Notes under the pieces: model-generated
Told to the model about the DNA's origin: nothing
Databases searched by the model: none
The model's input: the letters and a program-made list of their open reading frames with translations, nothing else
DNA from: Paraburkholderia nodosa
Lineage (GTDB): Bacteria; Pseudomonadota; Gammaproteobacteria; Burkholderiales; Burkholderiaceae
Reading direction: 5' to 3'
Length of the DNA: 64,000 nt
NCBI RefSeq assembly: GCF_001718195.1
Contig: NZ_MCNV01000003.1
Span: 372,001 to 436,000, forward strand
Part shown: positions 20,980-30,251 of the stretch, one piece after another
Numbering within the stretch: the stretch's first letter is position 1
Layout: the number at the start of each line of letters is the position of its first letter
Made by a program: the position numbers and the translations under genes

Positions 20980-21410
20980 AGAGCGCGCGCCGCCGCTCCC
21001 GCGAACTGGCCACGCAGGGGTTGTATCAGTGGCTGCTGTCGGGTGTGCCCGCCGGCGAGATCGACGCGCAGCTGCGCGGTTCGCAGGGCTACGACAAGGC
21101 CGATCACGAGCATCTGGACGCGATCCTGCACGGCGTCATCCGCGAGTCGGACGAACTGTCCGCCGCCATCACGCCGTGCCTCGACCGTCCGATCGAGCAG
21201 CTTTCGCCCGTCGAACGCGCAGTGCTGCTCGTCGCGACCTACGAGTTCAAGCATCACGTCGACATTCCGTACCGCGTCGTGATCAACGAGGCGGTCGAGC
21301 TCACGAAGACCTTCGGCGGCTCGGACGGCTACAAGTACGTGAACGGCGTGCTCGACAAGCTCGCGGCGCAACTGCGCGCCACCGAAGCACAAAACGCCCG
21401 CAAGTCGTAA
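20976..21410 (+). CDS. nusB: Transcription antitermination factor NusB
   Basis: 144-residue all-helical RNA-binding protein. With NusE (S10) it binds boxA RNA and promotes antitermination in rRNA operons. The N-terminal arginine-rich patch ([19 protein letters not shown]) and [16 protein letters not shown] / [12 protein letters not shown] segments are diagnostic. Overlaps ribH by four bases, the common ribH-nusB pairing. Confidence 0.97.
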   Translation: MKSARRRSRELATQGLYQWLLSGVPAGEIDAQLRGSQGYDKADHEHLDAILHGVIRESDELSAAITPCLDRPIEQLSPVERAVLLVATYEFKHHVDIPYRVVINEAVELTKTFGGSDGYKYVNGVLDKLAAQLRATEAQNARKS

Positions 21411-21494
21411 GAACGCGAGCCGCCGGGGCGAGCGGGTGCGCCTGAGCGCCCGGCCCCGCGCGCCGCGTGATCTGTCAGTACTGGAAAGACCCGC

Positions 21495-22688
21495 ATGAAC
21501 ACCGTTGCCGAACCGCTGCTGCGGCTAGCCGCGCGCGTCGACGAGATCCAGCCTTTCTACGTCATGGAACTGGCGAAGGAAGCCGCGAAGCTCGAGCGCG
21601 CTGGGCGCGACATTATCCACATGGGTATCGGCGAGCCGGACTTCACGGCACCCGAGCCCGTCGTCGAGGCGGCCGCCGCCGCGCTGCGCCGCGGCGTCAC
21701 CCAATACACGAGCGCGCTCGGCATCCACGCGCTGCGCGAGGCGATCGCCGCGCACTACCAGCACGCGTACGGCCTCACGGTCGACCCCGCGCGCATCGTC
21801 GTGACGGCCGGCGCCTCGGCGGCGCTCCTGCTCGCCTGCACCGCGCTCGTCGACCGCGACGACGAAGTGCTGATGCCCGACCCCTGCTATCCGTGCAACC
21901 GCCACTTCGTGGCCGCCGCGGAAGGCAAGCCGGTGCTCGTGCCGAGCGGCCCGCAAGCGCGCTTCCAGCTCACCGCCGCCGATGTCGAGCGCCTGTGGTC
22001 GCCGCGCACGCGCGGCGTGCTGCTCGCCTCGCCGTCGAACCCCACCGGCACCTCGATCGAGCCCGACGAACTCAAGCGCATCGTGCAAAGCGTGCGTGCG
22101 CGCGGCGGCTTCACGATCGTCGACGAAATCTATCAAGGCCTGTCGTACGACACGCCGCCCGTCTCCGCGCTGTCGTACGGCGACGACGTAGTGACCGTCA
22201 ACAGCTTCTCGAAGTACTTCAACATGACCGGCTGGCGTCTGGGCTGGCTCGTGGTGCCGCCCTCGCTGGTCGGCGCATTCGAAAAGCTCGCGCAGAACCT
22301 GTTCATCTGCGCGTCGGCGCTCGCGCAGCATGCCGCGCTCGCCTGCTTCGAGCCGGACACGCTGAAGCTCTACGAAGGCCGCCGGCTCGAATTCAAGCGC
22401 CGGCGCGACTTCATCGCGCCGGCGCTCGAGTCGCTCGGCTTCACGGTACCCGTGATGCCCGACGGCGCGTTCTACGTCTACGCCGACTGCTCGAACGTCG
22501 CGCACCCTGCCGCCGGCGACAGCGACGCGCTCACCCGCGCAATGCTGCACGACGCGGGCACGGTGATGGTGCCCGGCATGGACTTCGGCGTCGCCGCGCC
22601 GCATCAGTACGTGCGGCTCTCGTATGCCACGGCGTACGAGCGCCTCGAGGAAGCGGTCGAGCGGCTGCATACGTTCTTCGGACGCTAA
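21495..22688 (+). CDS. Class I/II PLP-dependent aminotransferase
   Basis: 397 residues with fold-type I aminotransferase features: MGIGEPDFTAPEPV, the substrate/cofactor region ASPSNPTGT, DEIYQGLSYD and the Schiff-base Lys in NSFSKYFNMTGWRLGW. This is the aspartate/alanine aminotransferase-like group; the true amino donor cannot be assigned. Lies 84 bases after nusB and probably on the same transcript. A strong terminator follows at 22711. Confidence 0.9.
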   Translation: MNTVAEPLLRLAARVDEIQPFYVMELAKEAAKLERAGRDIIHMGIGEPDFTAPEPVVEAAAAALRRGVTQYTSALGIHALREAIAAHYQHAYGLTVDPARIVVTAGASAALLLACTALVDRDDEVLMPDPCYPCNRHFVAAAEGKPVLVPSGPQARFQLTAADVERLWSPRTRGVLLASPSNPTGTSIEPDELKRIVQSVRARGGFTIVDEIYQGLSYDTPPVSALSYGDDVVTVNSFSKYFNMTGWRLGWLVVPPSLVGAFEKLAQNLFICASALAQHAALACFEPDTLKLYEGRRLEFKRRRDFIAPALESLGFTVPVMPDGAFYVYADCSNVAHPAAGDSDALTRAMLHDAGTVMVPGMDFGVAAPHQYVRLSYATAYERLEEAVERLHTFFGR

Positions 22689-22710
22689 TGCGCTAGTGGT
22701 CGAGAAATGG

Positions 22711-22736
22711 AAAAAGGCACCCGCGGGTGCCTTTTT
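22711..22736. terminator. Bidirectional intrinsic terminator
   Basis: AAAAAGGCACCC-GC-GGGTGCCTTTTT: a short perfect stem with A and T runs. It ends the rib-nusB-aminotransferase side and serves the convergent transglycosylase gene stopping at 22764. Confidence 0.9.
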
Positions 22737-22763
22737 GTTTGGTCCGGTCTTTCAGCTAGCTGC

Positions 22764-23993
22764 TCAGGCACCCAGTTCGGACGAAGCGTGCTTCTGGGCC
22801 GTCGTGCTGGTGCTGGCGTCGTCCTGAGCGGAACCGCTGTTCGCGGACGACGACTTCTCGACGATTGCGTGGGCGTTGTCGAGCGTCACGTGCACGCGCT
22901 TCTCGCCGTTGATGCTCGCCACCTTCTGCGCAGACGTGCTGGCCGTGGTGGTGACGGGCGCCTGCGGCGCGTTGATCGGCACGTTGCGGCCGCGTGCGAC
23001 GTCACGCAGACGCCCGCGCTCGGCCATCACCTTGGCGCCGTAGCCGCCGTCGTCCGGCGACGTCGAACCGACGTAGAGACGCAGGCCGCCCGGCAGCGAA
23101 CCGCCGCGTGCGATGCAATCCTTGAGCACCAGCGCGCCGACCTTGATGTTGGCGAGCGGATCGAGCGCCGCGCGCTGACCGCCGAAGTACCGGAACTTGT
23201 CCGAGTGCACCTTCGACATGACCTGCATGAGGCCCTGCGCGCCCACGCCACTCTCCGCGTACGGGTTGAAGCCCGATTCGATCGCCATCACGGCGAGCAG
23301 CAGCAGCGGATCGAGCCCCACTTCACGGCCGGTGTCGAACGCCGCTTTCACGAGTTCGCCGACCGGCTCCTGCGCGACCCGGTAGCGGCGCGCCAGATAG
23401 GTGGCGACGAGCGCCTGTTCACGCGCCGAAACGAGCACGCGGTCATCGCGCGCGTCGGGCGTGACGCGCTGGGGCGGAATCATGCGCGCGAGCGAGCCGA
23501 CGCTGGTCGGCAGCGCACGCGGATCGAGGCCGTTGAGCGTGACGGCATCGAGCGTGGCGATGCCGCCGTTCGACACCGAGTTCGCGACCTTCGCGACCGT
23601 GCCGTTGGAGCCTGCGGGCGAAATGCCCGTGGCGCCGGCGGCGGCAGTGACGCCGGCAGCACCGGCATCGGGCGCGAGCGCCGTGGGCAGCATCGCGCCG
23701 TCGGCGTTGTCCTCGTTATTCGTCACGCCGGGGGGCGCGAACGAGGGCAGCGGGTTGCCTTGCAGCAGACGTGCCGGGCCGGCCTGCACCGCCGCCGAGA
23801 CGAACGGCATCACGCGGGCGGCGAGCGTGCCACGCAGCGTGGGCATGAGCCAGACGGCAACAGCGAACAGAACGGCACAGCCGCCAACAATGCTGAACAG
23901 GTGATGGCTAAGACGCGTGCCACGACGCAGCAGCGCACGCAGGCCAAGCGCTACACGCTCGTCGGCGCGCCACCACGATAACCAGGTATTCAT
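22764..23993 (-). CDS. Membrane-anchored lytic transglycosylase
   Basis: 409 residues. A single N-terminal membrane helix (~33-51, HHLFSIVGGCAVLFAVAVWLM) is followed by a long Ala/Gly/Thr-rich periplasmic linker. An SLT (goose-lysozyme-like) domain spans ~215-340: the catalytic Glu is residue 239 in AIESGFNPYAESG, then GAQGLMQVM and NIKVGALVL. It cleaves peptidoglycan glycan strands. The C-terminal ~70 residues are low complexity (Ser/Ala/Thr). It is transcribed alone. A strong promoter at 24327-24354 implies a ~325-nt leader. Confidence 0.9.
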   Translation of the reverse strand: MNTWLSWWRADERVALGLRALLRRGTRLSHHLFSIVGGCAVLFAVAVWLMPTLRGTLAARVMPFVSAAVQAGPARLLQGNPLPSFAPPGVTNNEDNADGAMLPTALAPDAGAAGVTAAAGATGISPAGSNGTVAKVANSVSNGGIATLDAVTLNGLDPRALPTSVGSLARMIPPQRVTPDARDDRVLVSAREQALVATYLARRYRVAQEPVGELVKAAFDTGREVGLDPLLLLAVMAIESGFNPYAESGVGAQGLMQVMSKVHSDKFRYFGGQRAALDPLANIKVGALVLKDCIARGGSLPGGLRLYVGSTSPDDGGYGAKVMAERGRLRDVARGRNVPINAPQAPVTTTASTSAQKVASINGEKRVHVTLDNAHAIVEKSSSANSGSAQDDASTSTTAQKHASSELGA

Positions 23994-24326
23994 CTACAGA
24001 TCTCCCATGTTGCATGATCCAGCGGGAGGGTCGGCGCGAAGCAGACGACCAATCGCAGGATCAAGACACCGCGCGCCCTGGCTGGTGCGGCAGCGGCGTC
24101 GGGAAAACGGCAAGTCGCCGTGGGTGGAACTCCTTTTGTACGACCAGGCACGCAGTGTGCGCGCGCGGAGTTCTCACGCGAAAAGCCAGCGCGAAGAGGC
24201 GCTGACGAGAACAGCCAATCTAAACCGTGGACAGCCGTGCAGGGATGCGGCTAAACGGCGACGCGTTGCGTCTGAAGGACCGGGAAGGTGGCTAAAAATT
24301 TCAAAACCTGCAACCAATGTGGACGG

Positions 24327-24354
24327 ATTCTAGCAGCGTTTTATAGATCGTCAA
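24327..24354 (-). promoter_or_regulatory. Promoter of the lytic transglycosylase gene
   Basis: On the minus strand: TTGACG (24354-24349), 16-base spacer, TAGAAT (24332-24327). This is one of the best sigma70-like matches in the window. Transcription would start near 24320, leaving about 325 nt before the ATG at 23993. Confidence 0.65.
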
Positions 24355-24524
24355 TACTATAGAATCCCGAAAACATAACCAATAGTAATAATAAACACTG
24401 TTCAATCGGGCGGAATCCGCGTCGCACGCGCGTCTGCGGGCGCTTATGCAGATTGGCACCCAGCGTGCGTTAGCCAACGCAGGTAAAATCGACAATCGTT
24501 ACGCCGCGTCTGCCCGGCCAGATG

Positions 24525-24561
24525 TCTGATACGTCTTGATACGTCTGATACATCTGATACG
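24525..24561. repeat. Tandem 9-10 bp repeat upstream of ubiD
   Basis: Four near-identical copies of TCTGATACG in a row, the second carrying one extra T and the third ending in A. About 75 bases before the ubiD ATG. It could be a replication-slippage product or a set of protein-binding sites. Confidence 0.7.
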
Positions 24562-24636
24562 GCGCCCGCGGAACCCGTGCCGCCGCCCCATGCGGCCCCC
24601 AAGCCGGCCATCCCCGTTGGCCACGATTGGTTCCCA

Positions 24637-26214
24637 ATGAAATACAAAGACCTGCGCGACTTCGTTGGTCGCCTGGAGACGCTCGGCGAATTGCGCCGCG
24701 TCCCACAAGCTGTCTCTCCGGTGCTGGAAATGACCGAGCTGTGCGACCGCGTCCTGCGCGCCGGCGGCCCGGCCCTACTCTTTGAGAACCGTTCGACGCA
24801 CGCGTTCCCGGTGCTCGGCAATCTGTTCGGCACGCCCCGGCGCGTCGCGCTCGGCATGGGCATCGACGCGCCGGAAAGCGGCGGCGACGGCGCCGCGCTC
24901 GAGTCGCTGCGCGACGTGGGTCGGCTGCTCTCGGCGCTGAAAGAGCCCGAGCCGCCGCGCGGCCTGAAGGATGCGGGCAAGCTCCTCACGCTCGCCAAGG
25001 CCGTCTGGGACATGGCACCGAAGACCGTGAACGCGCCGCCCTGCCAGGAGATCGTCTGGGAAGGCAACGATGTCGATCTCGCGAAGCTGCCGATTCAGAC
25101 CTGCTGGCCCGGCGACGCCGGCCCGCTCGTCACATGGGGCCTCACCGTCACGCGCGGTCCCAACAAGACGCGCCAGAATCTCGGCATCTACCGCCAGCAG
25201 CTGATTGGCCGCAACCAGCTCATCATGCGCTGGCTCGCGCATCGCGGCGGCGCGCTCGACTTCCGCGAGTTCGCGCTGAAGAACCCCGGCAAGCCTTACC
25301 CGGTGGCGGTCGTGCTCGGCGCCGACCCGGCGACGATTCTCGGCGCTGTCACGCCGGTGCCCGACACGCTCTCCGAATACCAGTTTGCGGGCCTGTTGCG
25401 CGGCGCCCGCACCGAGCTCGCGAAGTGCCTGACACCCGGCGTCGACACGCTGCAGGTGCCCGCGCGCGCCGAGATCGTGCTCGAGGGCTTCATCTACCCG
25501 CAGGCGGGCGAGCCCGGCCCGGCCCCCGCTGGCGCGCCGCCCCGCCCCGCCAAGGGCGCGAGCGCCGCGTACGAACACGCGCTCGAAGGCCCCTACGGCG
25601 ACCACACGGGCTACTACAACGAACAGGAGTGGTTCCCCGTCTTCACGGTCGAGCGCATCACCATGCGCCGCGATGCGATCTACCATTCGACATACACGGG
25701 CAAGCCGCCCGACGAGCCCGCGGTGCTCGGCGTGGCGCTCAACGAAGTGTTCGTGCCGCTCTTGCAGAAGCAGTTTGCCGAGATCACCGACTTCTATCTG
25801 CCGCCAGAGGGGTGCAGCTATCGCATGGCGATCGTGCAGATGAAGAAGAGCTACCCCGGGCACGCAAAACGCGTGATGTTCGGGGTATGGAGCTTCCTGC
25901 GCCAGTTCATGTATACAAAGTTCATTGTCGTGGTCGACGATGACGTGGACATCCGCGACTGGAAGGAGGTGATCTGGGCGATCACCACGCGTATCGATCC
26001 GGCGCGCGACACCGTGCTCGTCGAGAACACGCCGATCGACTATCTTGACTTCGCTTCGCCGGTGGCCGGCCTCGGCTCGAAAATGGGGCTCGACGCCACC
26101 AACAAGTGGCCCGGCGAGACGGACCGCGAATGGGGCCGCGCAATCGAGATGGACGCGGCCGTGAAGACGCGCGTCGACCGTCTCTACGACGAGCTAGGCT
26201 TTAGCCGCAGCTAG
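24637..26214 (+). CDS. ubiD: UbiD-family 3-octaprenyl-4-hydroxybenzoate carboxy-lyase
   Basis: Prenylated-FMN-dependent decarboxylase of ubiquinone synthesis; the cofactor is made by UbiX. 525 residues. The start [19 protein letters not shown] matches the family, so the ATG at 24637 is preferred over reading from 24577, although no good ribosome site precedes either. Motifs: [39 protein letters not shown], the E-x-P-E-like [11 protein letters not shown] and the [15 protein letters not shown] metal/cofactor region. It stands alone, with gabD 136 bases downstream. Confidence 0.94.
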   Translation: MKYKDLRDFVGRLETLGELRRVPQAVSPVLEMTELCDRVLRAGGPALLFENRSTHAFPVLGNLFGTPRRVALGMGIDAPESGGDGAALESLRDVGRLLSALKEPEPPRGLKDAGKLLTLAKAVWDMAPKTVNAPPCQEIVWEGNDVDLAKLPIQTCWPGDAGPLVTWGLTVTRGPNKTRQNLGIYRQQLIGRNQLIMRWLAHRGGALDFREFALKNPGKPYPVAVVLGADPATILGAVTPVPDTLSEYQFAGLLRGARTELAKCLTPGVDTLQVPARAEIVLEGFIYPQAGEPGPAPAGAPPRPAKGASAAYEHALEGPYGDHTGYYNEQEWFPVFTVERITMRRDAIYHSTYTGKPPDEPAVLGVALNEVFVPLLQKQFAEITDFYLPPEGCSYRMAIVQMKKSYPGHAKRVMFGVWSFLRQFMYTKFIVVVDDDVDIRDWKEVIWAITTRIDPARDTVLVENTPIDYLDFASPVAGLGSKMGLDATNKWPGETDREWGRAIEMDAAVKTRVDRLYDELGFSRS

Positions 26215-26350
26215 CGCAACCCGGCGCAGCGCCCTCGGCGCCACGCCGGCCGATCCATCCGCGACGCCTTTTCGCGACGCCGCGCTTACCGCGTCACGCC
26301 TCGTGCATGGCATGAGCCGCGGCGCCAGTGAACCTGAAGGAGACTCGAGG

Positions 26351-27820
26351 ATGATGCCCGCATCGGAGCGCCTGACGCAACTGAACGACCCCGCCCTCTT
26401 CAAGACCCGCGCGTACATCGACGGCGAATGGAGCGGCGGTGCGGCCACGTTCGCCGTGCTCGACCCCGCCGACAACGCCGAGATCGCGAGCGTGCCCGAC
26501 TTTGGCGCCGACGAGGCGCATCGCGCGATTGCCGCCGCGAACGCCGCGTTGCCGGCGTGGCGCGCGAAGACGGGCAAGGAGCGCGCAGCCATCCTGCGGC
26601 GATGGTTCGATCTCGTGATCGAGCACGCCGACGACCTCGCCGCGATCATGACCGCAGAGCAAGGCAAGCCGCTCGCCGAGGCGCGCGGCGAAGTGATCTA
26701 TGGCGCGTCCTTCCTGGAATGGTTTGCCGAAGAGGCCAAGCGAGTGAACGGCGACGTCCTCGCGAGCCCCGCCAGCGACCGCAAGCTCGTCGTGCTCAAG
26801 CAGCCGATCGGCGTGTGCGCCTCGATCACCCCCTGGAATTTCCCGATCGCGATGATCACACGCAAGGTCGCGCCGGCCATCGCCGCGGGCTGCACGATCG
26901 TCGTGAAGCCCGCCGAGCAAACGCCGCTTTGCGCGCTCGCGCTCGCCGAACTGGCGCAGCGCGCAGGCGTACCCAAGGGCGTGTTCAACGTGCTCACCGC
27001 CGACTCCGCGAACTCCATCGCAATCGGCAAGGCGCTGTGCGAGAGCGACATCGTGCGCCATCTCTCGTTTACGGGATCGACGCCGGTGGGCCGCATCCTC
27101 ATGCAGCAGTGCGCGCCGACGGTCAAGAAAATCGCCCTCGAACTGGGTGGGCACGCCCCCTTCATCGTGTTCGACGACGCCGACATCGACGCCGCCGTGG
27201 AAGGCGCGATGATCTCGAAGTACCGCAACGCAGGCCAAACCTGCGTCTGCACGAACCGCTTCTACGTGCACGACAAGGTGTACGACGTTTTCGTCGAGAA
27301 GCTCGCCGCCGCCTCGCGCAAGATCAAGGTGGGCAACGGCTTCGAGGATGGCGTGAACCAGGGGCCGTTGATCGACGACGCGGCCGTCGCCAAGGTCGCG
27401 CAGCACATCAGCGATGCGACCGCCCAGGGCGCCAGAGTCGTCGCGGGCGGCAAGGTCAGCTCGGGACGCTATGTCGAGCCCACCGTGCTCGCAGACGTCA
27501 CGCGCGACATGCTGATCGCGCGCGAGGAGACCTTCGGCCCGGTCGCGGCGGTGTTCCACTTCAACGACGAAGCCGAAGTCGTCGGCCTCGCCAACGACAC
27601 CGAATTCGGCCTCGCCTCGTACTTCTATAGCCGCGACATCGGCCGCGTCTGGCGTGTGGCCGAAGCGCTCGAGTACGGCATGGTCGGGGTCAACACCGGA
27701 CTCATCTCGAACGAAGTCGCGCCGTTTGGCGGCGTGAAGCAGTCGGGTCTCGGGCGCGAAGGTTCGAAGTACGGCATCGACGAATATGTCGAACTGAAGT
27801 ACCTGTGCATCGGCGTTTGA
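26351..27820 (+). CDS. gabD: NAD(P)-dependent succinate-semialdehyde dehydrogenase
   Basis: 489 residues of the aldehyde dehydrogenase superfamily. Visible: PWNFPIAMITRKVAPAIAAGC, VKPAEQTPLCALALAELA, the Rossmann FTGSTPVGR, catalytic Glu264 in ELGGHAPFIVF and nucleophile Cys298 in NAGQTCVC. Overall similarity is to GabD, which oxidises succinic semialdehyde to succinate in GABA catabolism. The start at 26351 has AAGGAG 8 bases upstream. No gabT or gabP is adjacent in the window, so the physiological substrate is inferred from the family. Confidence 0.9.
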   Translation: MMPASERLTQLNDPALFKTRAYIDGEWSGGAATFAVLDPADNAEIASVPDFGADEAHRAIAAANAALPAWRAKTGKERAAILRRWFDLVIEHADDLAAIMTAEQGKPLAEARGEVIYGASFLEWFAEEAKRVNGDVLASPASDRKLVVLKQPIGVCASITPWNFPIAMITRKVAPAIAAGCTIVVKPAEQTPLCALALAELAQRAGVPKGVFNVLTADSANSIAIGKALCESDIVRHLSFTGSTPVGRILMQQCAPTVKKIALELGGHAPFIVFDDADIDAAVEGAMISKYRNAGQTCVCTNRFYVHDKVYDVFVEKLAAASRKIKVGNGFEDGVNQGPLIDDAAVAKVAQHISDATAQGARVVAGGKVSSGRYVEPTVLADVTRDMLIAREETFGPVAAVFHFNDEAEVVGLANDTEFGLASYFYSRDIGRVWRVAEALEYGMVGVNTGLISNEVAPFGGVKQSGLGREGSKYGIDEYVELKYLCIGV

Positions 27821-27912
27821 AGCACGCCTGAAGCTGATTTGAGCCGCGACGCCCGCTTGCTCACAGGCGGGCGTGTGCGGTGCGCAGTCCATACCAACAA
27901 GAAATCGTTTTC

Positions 27913-28587
27913 ATGTCTCACGTTTCCCTGCTTTCCGACGGCTTTTTTCTGTCGCTTTCGCTTTGCCTCGACATCGGTCTCGTCAACGTCGCCATCATCT
28001 CGCTCACGCTCACGCACGGCTTCCGCCCGGGCTTCTGGCTGGGGCTCGGCTCGTGTTTCGGCGACCTCATCTACGCCGCGCTCGCGCTTGCGGGCATGGC
28101 CGCGCTGCTGCAGTTCTCGGCCGTACGCTGGGTCGTGTGGATCGGCGGCTCGGCCCTGCTGCTCATGCTCACATGGAAGATGGCGCGCGAAGCGCTCAAT
28201 CCAGCATTGGCGCCGCCCGTGGAAGGCGAAGCCGATAACGCCGCGCCGCTGCCCAACCCGTGGCGCAGCTTCATGCGCGGCGTGCTGCTTGCCCTCTCTT
28301 CGCCGAGTGCGATTCTCTGGTTCGCGGCTGTCGGTGGCGCGCTCATCGCCAAGTCGGGGGCGACGAGCGCCGGCGCGGCCTCGCTCTTCCTGCTGGGCTT
28401 TTTTGCGGGCGGTCTCGGCTGGACCTTTTTCCTCTGCGGACTGGCCAGCCATGGCCGCAAACGCGCCGGCACCGGTCTGCTGCGCGCCTGCCACGTGCTT
28501 TCGGCGCTGCTATTCGCGTATTTCTCGTACAGCGTGGTCGTGCACGGCTATCGCGAACTGATCCTGCAGGGCGCGGGCGCGTCGTAA
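27913..28587 (+). CDS. LysE/RhtB-family amino acid exporter
   Basis: 224-residue membrane protein with about six helices. The LysE hallmark G-x-x-x-G arrangement is seen in LTHGFRPGFWLGLGSCFGDLIYAALALAG, and a central cytoplasmic loop (MAREALNPALAPPVEGE...) separates two halves. Family members export basic amino acids, homoserine or threonine; the substrate here is unknown. The ATG at 27913 is chosen; a GTG at 27880 is in frame but unsupported. Convergent with the next gene. Confidence 0.85.
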   Translation: MSHVSLLSDGFFLSLSLCLDIGLVNVAIISLTLTHGFRPGFWLGLGSCFGDLIYAALALAGMAALLQFSAVRWVVWIGGSALLLMLTWKMAREALNPALAPPVEGEADNAAPLPNPWRSFMRGVLLALSSPSAILWFAAVGGALIAKSGATSAGAASLFLLGFFAGGLGWTFFLCGLASHGRKRAGTGLLRACHVLSALLFAYFSYSVVVHGYRELILQGAGAS

Positions 28588-28668
28588 TCCATGTCGGGCG
28601 CAGGTGCGCCTATGGACCGCTCCGCGCGCATCGATCTAGCATGCCATGCACGCGGCGAAAGCGAGCGC

Positions 28669-28709
28669 CAAAAACAAACAGCGCAACGCGGCGTGAGCCG
28701 GCGTTGCGC
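28669..28709 (-). terminator. Intrinsic terminator of the PXPV-like gene
   Basis: On the minus strand GCGCAACGC...GCGTTGCGC forms a nine-pair stem followed by TGTTTGTTTTTGG. A second perfect GC hairpin (GCCGGGCGGC-GTGC-GCCGCCCGGC, 28729-28752) sits between it and the stop codon at 28754. Confidence 0.75.
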
Positions 28710-28753
28710 CGTTCGTGAAAACGCAGCCGGGCGGCGTGCGCCGCCCGGCACAC

Positions 28754-29062
28754 TCAATGACGGTAGTAGCCGCGGCCGTAGTAGCCGTGGCCGTAGTAGC
28801 CGTGATGCCAGTACGGACGGCCGTAGTAGCCGTAGCCACCGTAGCCGCCTACGACGACGGCGGGCGGCGGCGCGTACACCACCGGCGGCGGCGCATAGAC
28901 CACGGGCGGGGGCGGCGGTGCGTAGACCGGCGCAGCATAGACGGGATAAGCCGGGGCCACCGGAATGCCAATGCCGATACCCACCGAGACGTGCGCCTGG
29001 GCCGCGCTGACGAACCCCACACCCAGCGCCGCGGCAACGATGAACGATACGGTCTTTTTCAC
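28754..29062 (-). CDS. Secreted Pro/Tyr/Gly-rich PXPV-like protein
   Basis: 102 residues from a GTG at 29062 with AGGAG upstream, giving a textbook signal peptide (KKTVSFIVAAALGVGFVSAAQA, cleavage before HVSVG). The mature protein is low complexity: repeats of VYAPPPPPVVYAPPPVV, then a Gly/Tyr/His-rich tail (GGYGYYGRPYWHHGYYGHGYY). This matches the PXPV-repeat type of small exported proteins known in Burkholderiaceae, of unknown function. The His/Tyr-rich end might bind metal; this is inference. Upstream DNA carries several TGTAAC-like motifs. Confidence 0.8.
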   Translation of the reverse strand: MKKTVSFIVAAALGVGFVSAAQAHVSVGIGIGIPVAPAYPVYAAPVYAPPPPPVVYAPPPVVYAPPPAVVVGGYGGYGYYGRPYWHHGYYGHGYYGRGYYRH

Positions 29063-29490
29063 TTCTCTTCTCCTGGCGGCCGCCAGCGGCGACGCGCATA
29101 TGACGGGCAGTGCCCACGCATTCAATGTATCGAAAACGGCGGCCGCCATTGGTAGCCATTTGTTTCGAATTGCAATCCTGTTTTGGGGGCGCTTAATAGC
29201 GCGTCAAGCCCGGTGGGCGCGGCAGCCGCGAAAAATCGCCGCACGCGCGCCCGAATACGCCGACATTGGTTACAAAAACCAGGGCGCTGTCATTGTTACC
29301 TGCGCGAGGGCATCGGGGGGCCAATCTCCCGGTAATGTTTGATTACAAATTGGTTCACCGGACTACGTTCGGCCTGCGGTCGCCACGCGCGACGAGGCTG
29401 TAAACGACGATGCCCGGTCATGGAACCGGGCATCTCATCCGACCCAGCCGGCGGCACACGAATCGCCGGCCAGACAAGGCAAACTCTCCG
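29063..29490. other. Upstream region of the PXPV-like gene
   Basis: No gene. Between 29265 and 29365 there are repeated TGTAAC/GTTACA-type motifs (GGTTACAAA, TTGTTACC, GATTACAAA), spaced as regulators of the OmpR class often require. A perfect 10-bp hairpin GATGCCCGGT-CATGGA-ACCGGGCATC lies at 29409-29434 without a T run. It may mark the 3' end of the small gene at 29491. Confidence 0.4.
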
Positions 29491-29652
29491 CTATCCGACC
29501 TTCACGTAGGTGAACTCGCGCGTGACGTTCGGTGGGACATAAGCGCCACTGATGCGCACACGTGGCGTCAGGCGCTTCTTCTGATCCCACCAGCGGCGAC
29601 GCTGAAAGGGCGTGAGAAACCGCAGATGCTTTCGGTAAGCGAAGATGCTCAT
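29491..29652 (-). CDS. Small basic hypothetical protein (53 residues)
   Basis: Not recognised. The ATG at 29652 has GGGGAG six bases upstream and a possible promoter at 29729-29756. The peptide begins MSIFAYRKHLRFLTPFQRRR and is strongly basic and aromatic (several Arg, Lys, Trp, Tyr). It has no membrane helix. It could be an RNA- or ribosome-binding small protein or simply an uncharacterised conserved one. Codon third positions are less GC-rich than in neighbours. Confidence 0.5.
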   Translation of the reverse strand: MSIFAYRKHLRFLTPFQRRRWWDQKKRLTPRVRISGAYVPPNVTREFTYVKVG

Positions 29653-30251
29653 GGTGAACTCCCCGAATCGGACTACCGACAGGAACAAACCCAATTGCAC
29701 GACTGCAACGACGAAACCGAAACGATGAAAAGTATTGTGCTCAGATTTCTAGACAAAAATGGCAGTGTTGCGAGATAGCCTCACAGGCGCCGTATATGCA
29801 TTGCGCACTGTTCGTTACGGCTTCCGCGTGCTGGGTTTGAGTTGCGGCGCATAAATGCGCCGCGAGCCAACAGCAGAAATCGTGCCGCGTCAGGCTATTG
29901 GCGCGGCGCCGCGGCCAACCCCCTCATTTGTAGTCGCACCATCGGCGCGTGATCGGTACGAAGGCGAACACTTCGTGCGCCGCGCGGCTGTGGCGCAACA
30001 CTCGCGCCGTCCGGCGCCTTCCCTGCGGTGCCTGTCAGAATCACTGTAGCCGTTCGCCGAAAAGCCTGCCGTGAGCGCAGCCATTTTGCGCGGCGCGCGC
30101 GCCGCGAGCACCGGCCGCCGCATCGCGCAAGGCCCTCGCGGCGGCATCGCTCGCGGATACTGGCGAGGCGTAAGCCGTGTTAATGTGGCGACGGCGCGCA
30201 TCGCAGCGGCAGGCAACGCGCGCCCATGGGACTCACCGACGAGCACGCACA
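29653..30251. other. Intergenic region between two small genes
   Basis: No gene supported. It contains the minus-strand promoter at 29729-29756. The remaining ~480 bases towards the EthD-domain gene are GC-rich with no clear promoter pair, terminator or repeat. Confidence 0.4.
29729..29756 (-). promoter_or_regulatory. Possible promoter of the 53-residue gene
   Basis: On the minus strand TTGTCT (29756-29751), 16-base spacer, TACTTT (29734-29729). It lies in a locally AT-rich stretch, ~70 bases before the start codon. Confidence 0.4.

Larger units (their letters stand above)
23994..24636. other. Long divergent region, transglycosylase / ubiD
   Basis: No gene recognised. The part 24300-24420 is strongly AT-rich for this genome and carries the minus-strand promoter listed below. 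Bases 24525-24561 carry four tandem copies of a 9-10 base unit (TCTGATACG, TCTTGATACG, TCTGATACA, TCTGATACG). No plus-strand promoter for ubiD with both hexamers could be found; a lone TAAAAT is at about 24483. Confidence 0.5.
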
